From Megaustenia siamemsis (lineage: Eukaryota > Mollusca > Gastropoda > Stylommatophora > Ariophantidae), in NCBI GenBank assembly GCA_032433765.1, contig JAVIAB010000049.1, forward strand, positions 24,486,147 through 24,550,146: DNA of 64,000 bases, in the 5' to 3' direction. The notes under the pieces were generated by a model. That model was not told the DNA's origin, made no database searches, and saw nothing but the letters and a program-made list of their open reading frames with translations. The stretch's first letter is position 1, and each line of letters starts with the position of its first letter. Below are positions 13,101 to 25,900 of the stretch, in pieces. A program made the translations under genes and the position numbers.

Positions 13101-16100
13101 GATTGTTATGGGAGAACCATGAAACTGATGCTTTGCCAATCTTGATTGTGTTCTGTCTCTCTGTCTATTGTCAACAAATTACCATTTAAAAAAAAAAATA
13201 ATAGATTTAACCCCAGATTACAAATACATATCGGTGACCCAAAATTTTCATGATTCCGTCGCAAAAATTACTATCACTTAAAAGTAATTTTGAGTTTTGA
13301 AAATCAAACTTTCTGTGAACTTTTGCCATGCAGCAGCGTGTTTACTCTAGCAGAAATATGGGATTGGATCTGTAATCATAAATCATATCTGTGTTAACAT
13401 TCAATTTATGACCTGAAATTGGTCTTATCTTGCCATGGCTAACAGAGTTAGGGGGGGGGGGGTCCTTACTTTTGTCTATTCATATGGCTGTTGTCATATG
13501 ACTCAACAAGCATATAATTTCTCACACATTCTCTATGACAAAACAACATCAAACAAAACTGACAGTTAAAATATTTCACACACTCTGAAAGAATATACCT
13601 TAATCTTGACTTCATCATGTCTGGTATACTTCTGTAGAGTCATAGCATCCTCATCCTTTCTGGTGGATTCCTCCAGCCAGGCTTCCAGTGTTTGCTGGTC
13701 CCAGTTCATCTGTGCCTTCAGCTCCTCAAGTTTCTCAGTTTGTCTGAAGATATTATTCTGAAAATAGCCAGGAAATTTTTATTGAGAAACCAAAATAAAA
13801 ATGAGTGTTCACTTTAAATTAAAAATGGATGTAAATTAAACTGTCAAACCAACAAGAGCTTTTGAATACTTTCAAAGCAAATACTGTATTTACAACAAGA
13901 TTATTTTAATAATTAGAACACAGACTGTGTTTACATCAAGATTATTTCAATAATTAGAACACAGACTGTGTTTACTTCAAGATTATTTCAATAATTAGAA
14001 CACAGACTTTGTTTACATCAAGAATATTTCAATAATTAGAACACAGACTATGGACACATTCTCTTGTTGTCTCTTTATCACCACATGGCCAACATATGAC
14101 TACCTTTTTCTTTATTTTGATTATCGATGATATTTTTGGATGCTTTGTCATTTCTCTCATTTCTGCACTAGTCTTGAATTCATTCCATGGTATACCAAGT
14201 ATTTTCTTGAGGATTTTGTTTTCAAATGCATCTTTTTATTTTCTATTTCTTTAGTTGTTTTTCAACCCTTTCATAAGTAAAGGTGGATAATACATTTGAT
14301 TTGAAAATGCTGAATTTTATTTTTGTGTTTAGTAATTTTGATTTCCATATTTTTTCAAGGTTTCTGAAAGTCATTGCTGTCTTTGCTATTTTGATTCTAA
14401 TTTCGGTCTTTGTGTCTCCTTGATCTATGTAGCTTCCAAGATATACAACGTGATCTACTTCTTCCACTGCTTTTCCTTCAAGGTATTTTTTTTGCTGGAT
14501 GAATTTGTTTTGCCATTACTTTTGTCTTCTTTTGGTTGATCTCAAGTCCTATTTCCTAGTCATTGATGACATGGCATTTGTTTTTCTGGCATCATCTTCA
14601 TATTGCTATTGATAAGAGCAATCTATTTATCTATAAATTGTCCTTTTGAGCCAAAGACGGCACATAGGGCAGAACCACAATTTTATAAACAGAAATCTTG
14701 CATGCCAAGATGGCACATATTGCAGAGATCACTGCTTCTAAAATCTCCTGTTGCTATAACAATACTTTTTACAATGACAGTTTGTCACAAGCCATCAATC
14801 AACTTCCTTAGTTGTCTCTTATGACATGCCTGGAAGGTCACAGCTTCACTGTTCTTTACTTCCCTCGTAATGAGGCCCTGGTAACACATGGGCTTTTGAA
14901 ATTCTATCTATTGACCTTTCGAGCCGTAGCCGGCCCATAGGGCGTAGACCAAGATACACTTTTGAAATTACTAGGAGTTTAATCTCACTAGTTCTGAAAT
15001 CAGTGATTAACAATTAACAGAGTAAACATTATTCCTTGACATGAGAGATCTACTGTTGATTGTATGGTGATAATCTTTACTTTGTTACATCTTCTCAATA
15101 TTCCTGTATGGTGCAGAAACATGGACATTAGACAAGAAAACGGAACAGAAAATTGAAGCCTTTTAAATGTGGATTTATAGAAGAATAGGTAGAATTGGAT
15201 GGAAAGAAAAGAAAACAAACGATGAAGTTTTAAAACAACTGAAAATAAAAAGAGAACTACTAAATACAATTAAGACAATACAAATGAAATTTTTCTGTTT
15301 TTTTGCAAAAAACAGAACGACTTGGAATGTGTTTGTTGAAGACCTATGCTCCACTGGGAGCTAAAAGGTAGAAGAAGAAGAAATGAAATTTTTGGGGCAT
15401 GTTAAAAGACACAACAGCCTACTAAAAGTAATATTAGAAGGGAAAATACAAGGTAAAAGAGGCAGAGGCAGACCAAGACTAACATGGACAAGTAACATCA
15501 AAAGATGGACAAGTCAATCTATCACAACCTGCACCATCAAAGCAAGAAACAGAGAAGAATGGCGATCCATGGTAGCTAACCTTCGTTGCGGAGAAGGCAC
15601 TCAATGATGATGATGATGAATCTTTACTTATACTCATAGGCACAGTAATCCTCAAATGTAAACACATGAAACAGACATTATAAATTGTAAAAACAGTATG
15701 ATAAATGCTTTATGTAATAAGTGGACAATACTATAGTTCGTTCACAAATTCCTGCCCACAGAGTTGATCAATTATCTTGGAAACTGTTTGATGAATTTCT
15801 GTAATTCTTTTTCATGAAATCTTATTTTTTCACCACCTTCAGTCTGATTTTTTGCCCTACTGTCGTGCATTTAGGAAAGATTTTTGCTTATTTGAGGGCT
15901 TATAAAATATGATTTTCTTGCTTTTCCTAAATTTTAGGATTTTACAACACCCACATTTGTTGTCATCAACTCACCAATTAAAAAAAGCAAATTTCACGTG
16001 CACACGACACAATCTTAGCACCGTTTCGCACTTGTAAGACGCGAGCCACTCCGAGGTTTTATTTCGGTAATTTCATTTCCAGTTTCTTGTTAAATTGGTC

Positions 16101-16960
16101 CAGAGGCGTATTTTGATAAAATATTTACTATTAACGAATATTCCTGTATGTGTGATAATTTGTAAGCTGTTGTGAAGTGACTACTTGATTTTTAAAACCA
16201 TGAAGAGTTTAAAAGTGTAAATTCATCACTATGCAAAAGGTAACTGTTATTGTACATGCACTTTTGCAAGGAATCTAAAAGGGGTTGGTTATATTACTAT
16301 TCAATGTAATAAGGATACGCCTTTGGCTTGCATTATTAGAAAATTAACATAATTTACAGTAAAATCTAATGTTTAGAGCACGCGGTTTGATATTTTCCTA
16401 AAATTATATAACAAAAAACTATTTGTGCAAAATTCCGACTACCTTTGCACTTAAATGTTATAAAATCTGAAGGTTGGTGAAAACATATAAGATTTCACGA
16501 AAAAGAATTACAGAAATTCATCAAACAGTTTCCAAGATGATTGATCAACTCTGTGGACACAAATATGTGAATTATAATTTGTGTTGTCCCTTATTACATA
16601 AAGCTTTAATCATAGCATTTCTCTATTTATTTTTTTTTATATTTTTTTCTTTTCTTCTTACAATTAGCTTTATTGCAGCTTTACATTTTTTTGCTTTGAC
16701 CCCCATTTTAAATTGTGTATTAAGAAATAAGTAAAAACAAGCATAATATGCTTTAATTCTAGATTTCAATGCCATTATAAAAATTACAGCATTAAAATAC
16801 AAATTCTTCAAAATTTGAAAGTTTGCTATGGTCAAACACTGTCCCCTTATGTTGGATTTGTTTCCTTCAGTGTTAGTTTGTTTTTTTTTATTTCGTGAGA
16901 TACAATCTCGTATAATGTGAAACAAAATTCACAAATTTTCAACAAATTGGTTGTTTTGCA

Positions 16961-16992
<32 letters not shown>

Positions 16993-19900
16993 GACCATGA
17001 AAATTTCCTTGGTTGTCGGCTGATATCAAACAACCTTTTGTAACTCAGGAAACACAGCAAATAACAAACACTACGAGGTAGTTTACGATCATACTAACAG
17101 CGGCCAAATGAATAGATAATGTAACACATCCAGTTCATGCAGTCAAATTTCATGCCATAAATCAACCCAAACCAGGAAATCAGAGTCCCCGTGTCTCGCC
17201 TAGTGTAAACACACAGCTGTGTGTCAAAAGTTCAAAGAATAAATTAATACTAATTTTAGAGCTTCTAATGTTACAATTAAGTGGTAGTAACTTTTACTAC
17301 GATGTCATAAACACGTAAGTCACAGATAGGTATCATAATCTGGGGTAAATTTAATCACATAATTATATTTTCCTTCTAGCACCTTGCATTCACCTGATAG
17401 TGAAATGATGAAGTGTCATTACCTCAAATGCATTTTTTCTTTCCTTTAGTTCATCCATCTCCTTCATGAGATGAGAGATTTCTTGCTTCAAGCGACCTTC
17501 TTCCCTCTGAGCAAGCTTTAGCAGGTGATCCTCTGTCTGTGACTCCTTCTCTCTTGCATTGACCAGAGCCTAAATAAAATTAAAGAATACAAATTTGAGA
17601 TCAAAATAATTTGATTTTGTTCAAGTATGGCTATTTAGCAGAATAGCTTAGCCAAAATAGCATTTCAGAAAATGAAAAACGTCTTATGCAACAAATTTAT
17701 GTCAATAGAAGTGGGAAAGAGAGTTCATCTGTGCTATATAGAGCTAATTCTGACCTATGGAAGTGAATCATGGACAGTAAACAAACAAATGAAAAGACGA
17801 TAAGAGGCCACAGAGATGGGATTTCTCAGAAGAATGTTGAAAGTTCCCTGGACAGCTAAAAAGACCAATGAGGAAATTCTCAAAGAGGCCAATACAAAAA
17901 AGGAACTCATAAAAAACATCAGAAAGAAGCAATCAACATTTTTCAGGCACATCATGAGAAGAGGAAAGTTGGAATACTTGGTTACAACTGCCAAAATAAA
18001 AGGAAAGAGAGATCGCGGACGATAAAGAGAGAAAATACTGGATAGCTTGGTGTCATGGCATGGAAAACAGTCAACAACAGAACTGATACGATGCACTGTA
18101 GATAGAAGATTGTGGAAGGACATGATCGTCTATGCCAACCAGTATGGCACATGATGATGATTAAGGCTATTTTACAAAAAATAACATTATTGTAGTTTTT
18201 ATCCTATTTTTGAAGCACACTATGGGTTTTCTCTAAAGCTGGAGAATAAGGAATGCATGTTCAGTGCAGTCACTATGAGTTATTCAGGTCAGAGTTTTAA
18301 TATCAGTCCCAATAGAAAAATACTTTTTTGACCTTTTCCGAATTGAGTCTGTGTTGACTTTATTTGTTTTGAGAATGACAAGTTTTTGTCCATTTGAACA
18401 ATTCAGTGTGAGTTGTACTTGTGGTTGGAAACAAAAATACCTTCACGGTCGACCCAGCCGTTGGCAGAATTGGGTACCAGGGTATTACCCTGGGAAGGTG
18501 AGGAATGTTTCCTCTAGGTTTTAACCCATGCTCCTCAACACTGTGTCTTGTCTGGTGAGATCTGCATTTCATTACAATACCAGCTAAGCAACAAAAATAA
18601 AAAAGCTGCTATAACTAGACAATATTAATTATTATACTATTACAGTCTTAATCACTAAGAGTGAAAATGAGTTACAGGAAATGTTAGATATAGTGAAGGA
18701 AAGCAAAATAAAGAACTTGACCTCAAAAGCAAAAATACAGAAGTAATGACAGCAACAAAGAAAAAGACATTCCTACAATGCACAATTAAAAACAAGTGGA
18801 ACAATATTAAAACAGGTACATGAATTTAAATATCCAGGAACAATATTAACCTCAGATGGCAGATGTGAAAGAGAGGTGAGATGCAGAATAGCTCAGGCAA
18901 AAGTAGCTTTCCAAAAAATGAGGAAGATACTATGTAATCCATTTTTGACAATAAAAACAAGAAAAAGAGTTCTTAAATATTATGTAGAACCAATCTTAAC
19001 ATATGGATGTGAATCATGGACAATTGGACAACAAACAAAAAAATCACTGGAAGCTGTAAAAATGTGGTTTTACAGAAAAATTTTGAGAATACCACGGACA
19101 GCTAAGAAGAGTAATGAAAAAGTTCAGAAAGAGGCCAAAGCAAAAAGAGAGCTAATTTCCAATATTAGGAAGAAACAATCATTATTTTTTGACCATATAA
19201 TGAAAAGGGAACAACTGGAATATATTGTAACAACTGGAAAAATTGAGGGACAAAGAGATAGAGGGAAGCAAAGAGAAAAGATACCAGACAGATTTAGAGA
19301 ATGGCTTGGCAGAAGGTCAACAATTGAAAAGATAAATTAATGTCGAGATCAAAAGTTGTGGAGAGATATAATCACCTACCTATACCAGCATGCATGGTAC
19401 TTGATGATGTTGATGATTACTAGACAGGTCTTTTGCTTCTCAAAACACTGGCAAAAGTTTGATGATTACTAGACAGGACTTTTGCTTCTCAAAACACTGG
19501 CAATATTTGATGATATATTAATGACAACTCATTATACAACTACACTGTAGACTTACCTGAGTACATTGGAGCTCTTGCTGCACATTTTTAAGATGGTCAC
19601 CCATAGCGTTGATGCGATCATCAGTCTCAACAAGTTCATTTTGATCAGAAACAATTAATATTTGCTTTTTCTGGATCTGAGAGAAATATATCACTCAAAA
19701 GTCAAGTCAGTTGTTACAAATAAATTGACAAAAATGTAAAACATTAAATTGTGTGGATAAATATAAGCTCAAAAGTCAAGTCAGTTGTTACAAATAAATT
19801 GACAAAAAATGTAAAACATTAAATTGTGTGGATAAATATAAGCTCAAAAGTCAGGTCAGTTGTTACAAATAAATTGACAAAAAATGTAAAACATTACATT

Positions 19901-22900
19901 GTGTGGATAAATATAAGCTCAAAAGTCAAGTCAGTTGTTACAAATAAATTGACAAAAAATGTAAAACATTACATTGTGTGGATAAATATAAGCTCAAAAG
20001 TCAAGTCAGTTGTTACAAATAAATTGACAAAAAATGTAAAACATTACATTGTGTGGATAAATATAAGCTCAAAAGTCAAGTCAGTTGTTACAAATAAATT
20101 GACAAAAAATGTAAAACATTACATTGTGTGGATAAATATAAGCTCAAAAGTCAAGTCAGTTGTTACAAATAAATTGACAAAAAATGTAAAACATTAAATT
20201 GTGTGGATAAATATAAGCTCAAAAGTCAGGTCAGTTGTTACAAATAAATTGACAAAAAATGTAAAACATTAAATTGTGTGGATAAATATAAGCTCAAAAG
20301 TCAAGTCAGTTGTTACAAATAAATTGACAAAAAATGTAAAACATTAAATTGTGTGGATAAATATAAGTTCAAAAGTCAGGTCAGTTGTTACAAATAAATT
20401 GACAAAAAATGTAAAACATTAAATTGTGTGGATAAATATAAGCTCAAAAGCAAATGAAAATGTTTTCAGTAATAATTGGAGAGTTAAAGTCAACTTTCAC
20501 AAAAGAACAAGACAATAATCAAACAAGTTGAAGATTAAATATTAATTATAGTAGCTATACTAATACTGAATAGTAAGAAAACAGAAGTAATGGTCATATC
20601 AAAGAAACAATCATCACCATCATGCAACATAAAAATAAACAGGACAAGTCTGAAACAAATGCAACACGTGAAATACATGGGCACAATAATAACATTAGAT
20701 GGAAGATGCATCACAGAAATAAAAAGCAGAATAGCTCAGGCCAAAATAGAATTTCAGAAAATGAAAAATATCTTGTGTAACAAGTCTATGTCAATAGAAA
20801 TAAGAAAGAGAGTTTATCGGTGCTATATTGAGCCAATTCTGAGCTATGGAAGTGAATCATGGACAGTAGGCAGACAAATGAAAAGACGATTAGAGGCCAC
20901 AGAGATGGGCTTTCTCAGAAGAATCTTGAAAATTCTCTGAAAAGCTAAAAAAACCTATGAGGAAATTCTCAAACAGGCCAACACAAAAAGGGAGCTCCTA
21001 AACACATTAGAAAGAAACAATGTACATTTTTCAAGCACATCATGAGAAGAGGAAAGTTGCAATACTTGGTTACAACTGGAAAAATACAGGGAAAAGAGAT
21101 ATCATGGATGACAAAGAGAGAAGATTTAGATCACTTGATGTCATAGCATGGAAAATAATCAACAACAGAATGGATACAATGCAACCATTATGGCCCATGA
21201 TGATGATGAAACTACTACTATCTTTATAACATTTATCTCATTCCTTGGAGATGAGAAAATTGGCATGAACTGTTTGTTCAGCAGATCACTGAAACATTTT
21301 TAAACAATAGGAAATGTTATACCAGTGCTGGATTATGCAAAATAAAAGCCTGGACAACTACCTCAAAATTCAAATGAAAGCTATAATACATAACCAAGTT
21401 AAGAAGAGTCATAACAGGAGCAATGAAATCATCAGATCAACTAAAGAAATGAACAAGACTATAACCAGTGACTGATACATGAGGTTATATTTTGTGTCTA
21501 CAACAACTTTCAAGAAGCAGAAAATCCAGAAATAGTTTAATTCTTTTCAGACTACTAACCGACACATCTACTCCACTGATGAAGGTTGCTATGGGTCCAA
21601 GAACTGACACGTCTACTCCACTGATGAAGGGATGAAGGTTGCTATGGAGCCAAAAACTGACACATCTACTCCGCTGATGAAGGTTGCTATGGGGCCAAAA
21701 ACTGACACATCTACTCCGCTGATGAAGGGATAAGGTTGCTATGGAGCCAAAAACTGACACATCTACTCCACTGAAGAAGGTCACTATGGGTCCAAAAACT
21801 GACACATCTACCCCGCTGATGAAGGTTGCTATGGGGCCAAAAACTGACACATCTACTCGGCTGATGAAGGGATGAAGGTCGCTATGGAGCCAAAAACTGA
21901 CACATCTACTCCACTGATGAAGGTCACTATGGGGCCAAAAGTTGACACATCTACTCCGCTGATGAAGGTCACTATGGGGCCAAATACTGACACATCAGCT
22001 CAAACTGAGTATGGTTGAATATTTTAAAATAAAGAAATGTTTCTGTATATATATATATCATCATCATCAAGTACCGGGCCTAGTGGCGTAGGTGATCATG
22101 TCCCTCCACAACTTTCCATCTCGGCAGTTATTTATCATTTCTGTTGTTGACCTTCTGCCAAGCCATTCTCTTAAGCTGTCTGTTATTTTTTCTCTTTGCT
22201 TCCCTCTATCTCTTCGTCCCTCAATTTTTCCAGTTGTTACAATATATTCCAGTTGTTCTCTTCTCATTACATGGCCAAAAAATGATCATTGTCTCTTCCT
22301 AACATTGGAAATTAGCTCTCTTTTTGCTTTGATCTCTCTCAGAACCTCTTCATTACTCTTCTTAGCTGTCCATGGTATTCTCAACATTCTTCTGTAAAAC
22401 CACATTTCTACAGACTCTAGTGATTTTCTTGTCTGTTGTCCTATTGTCCATGACTCGCATCCGTATGTTAAGACTGGCTCTACGTAACATTTAAGAACTC
22501 TTTTTCTTGTTTCTATTGTCAAAAATGGATTGCATTATTGCAATCAATTGATTGCATTTATTATTATAAATAGTATAAGATATTCAAAGGCACATAATTT
22601 TCAATTCAAAATATCATATTTCACATATCTCTATTTTCCCATAACTAGAAGTGTATTGCTTTCCAGTCTTCTCAAAATTGTACACAAACTAATCCAAAGT
22701 TCTTTAAAATATACTTTATTTGATGCATTTATGTTCACAGATAATGAAAGTATTCACAAGAAATAGTAGACTAATAAGTAGTAGTGGGTGTGGCCGCTAT
22801 TTTTCAGAAATAATCACACATTCACGTCGAAAATTCAGCCAATTTATCTACTTAGAAAGGTAATACCATGTGGTAATGGAAGGAAGTAATTATAAAAAAC

Positions 22901-25900
22901 TTCTTCTTGATAATGAATACATGAATTGGTGTGTGTATAGTACAACCTGTGGCTGCCCTGCTGCCTTGCAGGTAAGCTCGGGAGAGTAAAAGGCTAAGGG
23001 AGGGTACTCCTACGTAAAACAACCCCACTGCCTTGTGGGTGAGACTTTTTAGTCAAAGGCTAGTGGAGTCGACCATAAACAAACCGACGGAAGGCAACAG
23101 AAAACCACCGTCATGATTTCTTTGTACAATCATGAATCGCCACAACATTAGATATAACGACAACAACGTTAAGGGGGGTTCCCATGGAAACATCACCTCA
23201 GTGCAAAATAAAGACAAGTGGAACAATATTAAAACAGGTAAATTAATTTAAATATTTGGGAACTTTGTTAACCTCAGACGGAAGATGTACAAAAGAGGTG
23301 AGATGTAGAATGGCTCAGGCAAAAGCAGCTTTCCAAAAATGAGGAAAATACTATGCATAGTATATGTATCTATTGACCTTTCGAGCCGTAACCGGCCCAT
23401 AGGGCGTAGACCAAGATACACCTTCTCCTATATGAATTTTTGTTCTAGCAGTTTTCTTTTAAAGATATTTTATCAAATCTCGCCATCTGTCTCTGTTCTG
23501 TGCAAGCAGTTCTATCTCATTGAGGGAGCCGATTCCTGCTGCTCTTGCCTCTCTCATCAATGTTCTTCTCAGTGTCTCCTGGGTCTTCCTCTTTTTCTTT
23601 ACCTGTTGTTTCCATATGAGGGCTTGCTTTGCTATTCGATTATTATCTCTTCTCATCACATGTCCAACGTATGACCATCGTCTTTTCTTTATTACTGAAG
23701 ATATAGTGGTTGATTGGCGATTTCTCTAATTTCCTCGTTTGTTTTGAATTCGTTCCATTCTATACCAAGTATTTTCCTTAGACATTTATTTTCGAATGCG
23801 TTCAACTTTGTTTCTATATCTCTTGTTGTTTTCCAGCTTTCACACGCATATGTAAGGGTTGATAGTACATTTGATTTGAATAGCCTAAGTTTGTGTTTGT
23901 GCTAATGAGTTTTGATTTCCACAACTTTTCAAGGCTTCTGAAAGACATTGCTGCTTTAGCCAGTCTGATCCTAATTTCTTTGCTCGTATCCCAGTATATG
24001 TATAGTACTACACAAAAACAGAATTTTCAAATCAAAGGAGTAAGTACATTTTAATTGTCAACATTGAGAAAACAAATTTTCTGAGTTGATCAACCAAATA
24101 CCAGAAACTTGAGAAATTGACTTGAAATCCTAAAGTTAAAGGATTTCTAAAGCGACACAGAGAGAAGACAAACAGGCACAGAGACTATTTAACTATAGTT
24201 TGTTCAGAAATTCATGCCCACAGAGTTTTTCAATTATCTCAGAAACTGTTTAATGAATTGCTGTAATTCTTTTTCATGAAATCTTATTTTTTCACAGACC
24301 ATAAGATTTTATAACGTTTAAGTACATAGGTAGTCTGAATTTTGCACAAATCGTTTTTTTGTTATATAATTTTAGGAAAATATCAAACTGTGTGCTCTAA
24401 ACATTAGATTTTACTGTAAATTATGTTAATTTTCTAACAAACCTCTCAGTGGATTGTGTCATACAAGTTACGGTTCAGTGAGTGCTAGATGGTGCTAAGA
24501 TTGTTTGGAGAGCACAGGAAATTTACCTTTTTAAATGGTGAGTTGATTGCAACAAATGTGAGTATTGTAAAATCCTAAAAATTAGGACAACCAAGAAAAT
24601 CATTTTTTATATACCTCAAAGAAGCAAATACCTTTCCTAATACATGACAGAAGGGAAAAAAAATCAGACTTAAGGTCGGTGAAAAAATAAGATTTCATGA
24701 AAAAGAATTGCAAAAATTCATCAAACAGTTTCCGAGATAATTAATAAACTCCATGGGCACGAATTTCTGAAAGATGCACAAACAAATAGAATGGATTCTA
24801 AATTTGCAAATAAAATAGGATCAGTCTGTGGCAAAACCCACACAGAATAATTTAGATACAATTTAGAATCATAAATAATAAATTTGAAGTGTGAAGTTCT
24901 AAAAAAAAAAAAAACTTTAGAGTGACAACAAAAGCATGAGTGAGAAATACTGACGATTTTGTGAGATAAATTTATGTTGATTGTGATTATAAACATAGTA
25001 ACTGTCCGCTGAGTACTGTTAGTAGTATCAGTATTAATTAAATAATTATTTGAGAGTTTTGCATATTGGGCCTGGCGAGGGTTGTCATAATTTTCAGAGC
25101 TGAAACCGGACAAAATTGGGTTTTGTTTTTTTAAAGGGGCAAAACTGAGACATATCTTGTAAGCATAAGAAAACTCTTAGATGCTAGACAAATTAACGTT
25201 GTCACTAATTACGTTAATAATAATATTATTTATTGTAAAGTTGAATAAGAAAACTCACAATCTATTATAGAAATAATTAAGTTATGGTACTTTCCAACTT
25301 ATTACCTTAATTTGTGCCTGATAAATTAACAGCTTATACTTATACTAAAACTTAACAGCCATATGTCACAATTGACAGTCACCAACAAACCACAGAGAAA
25401 GAATTAAAGGAAAATGTTGCGTTTGGGGGGGGCGGGACATATGAAGTTAAAACCCTACAAACAATACACAGTTTGGGAATAGCAGGAATGATAGTTGGGT
25501 TGACCCAGTTGGAGATCTGTAACTCGTTGCCGCCAAGCCAATCACTGTAATCACATATTGTTATTGTTAATTAGGTGTTAACTTGTTTTTAATTTACCGC
25601 TATCACAGAGTAGAGCATAAATAGGACATTTGGTATGATTTGGTCAAAATACCGTCTCATTCCGGCCTAACAATTTCTCGCTGCGGATTATCAAAATCAA
25701 AATGAGCCTGACTGACTGACTGATTGGGATATTTTTCATTATTTTTTTTGCAGGTAAAAAAACCGGGCCAAATGGGTGTCCCGAAGGCATTTTTCGGGAC
25801 AGTGAATTATTTCATTAAAAACCCAGGACGTTTCACACCCTCCATAAGTTGGCTTACAGTACATAGGCTTACACTAAACACTTACACTACTACACTTAGT

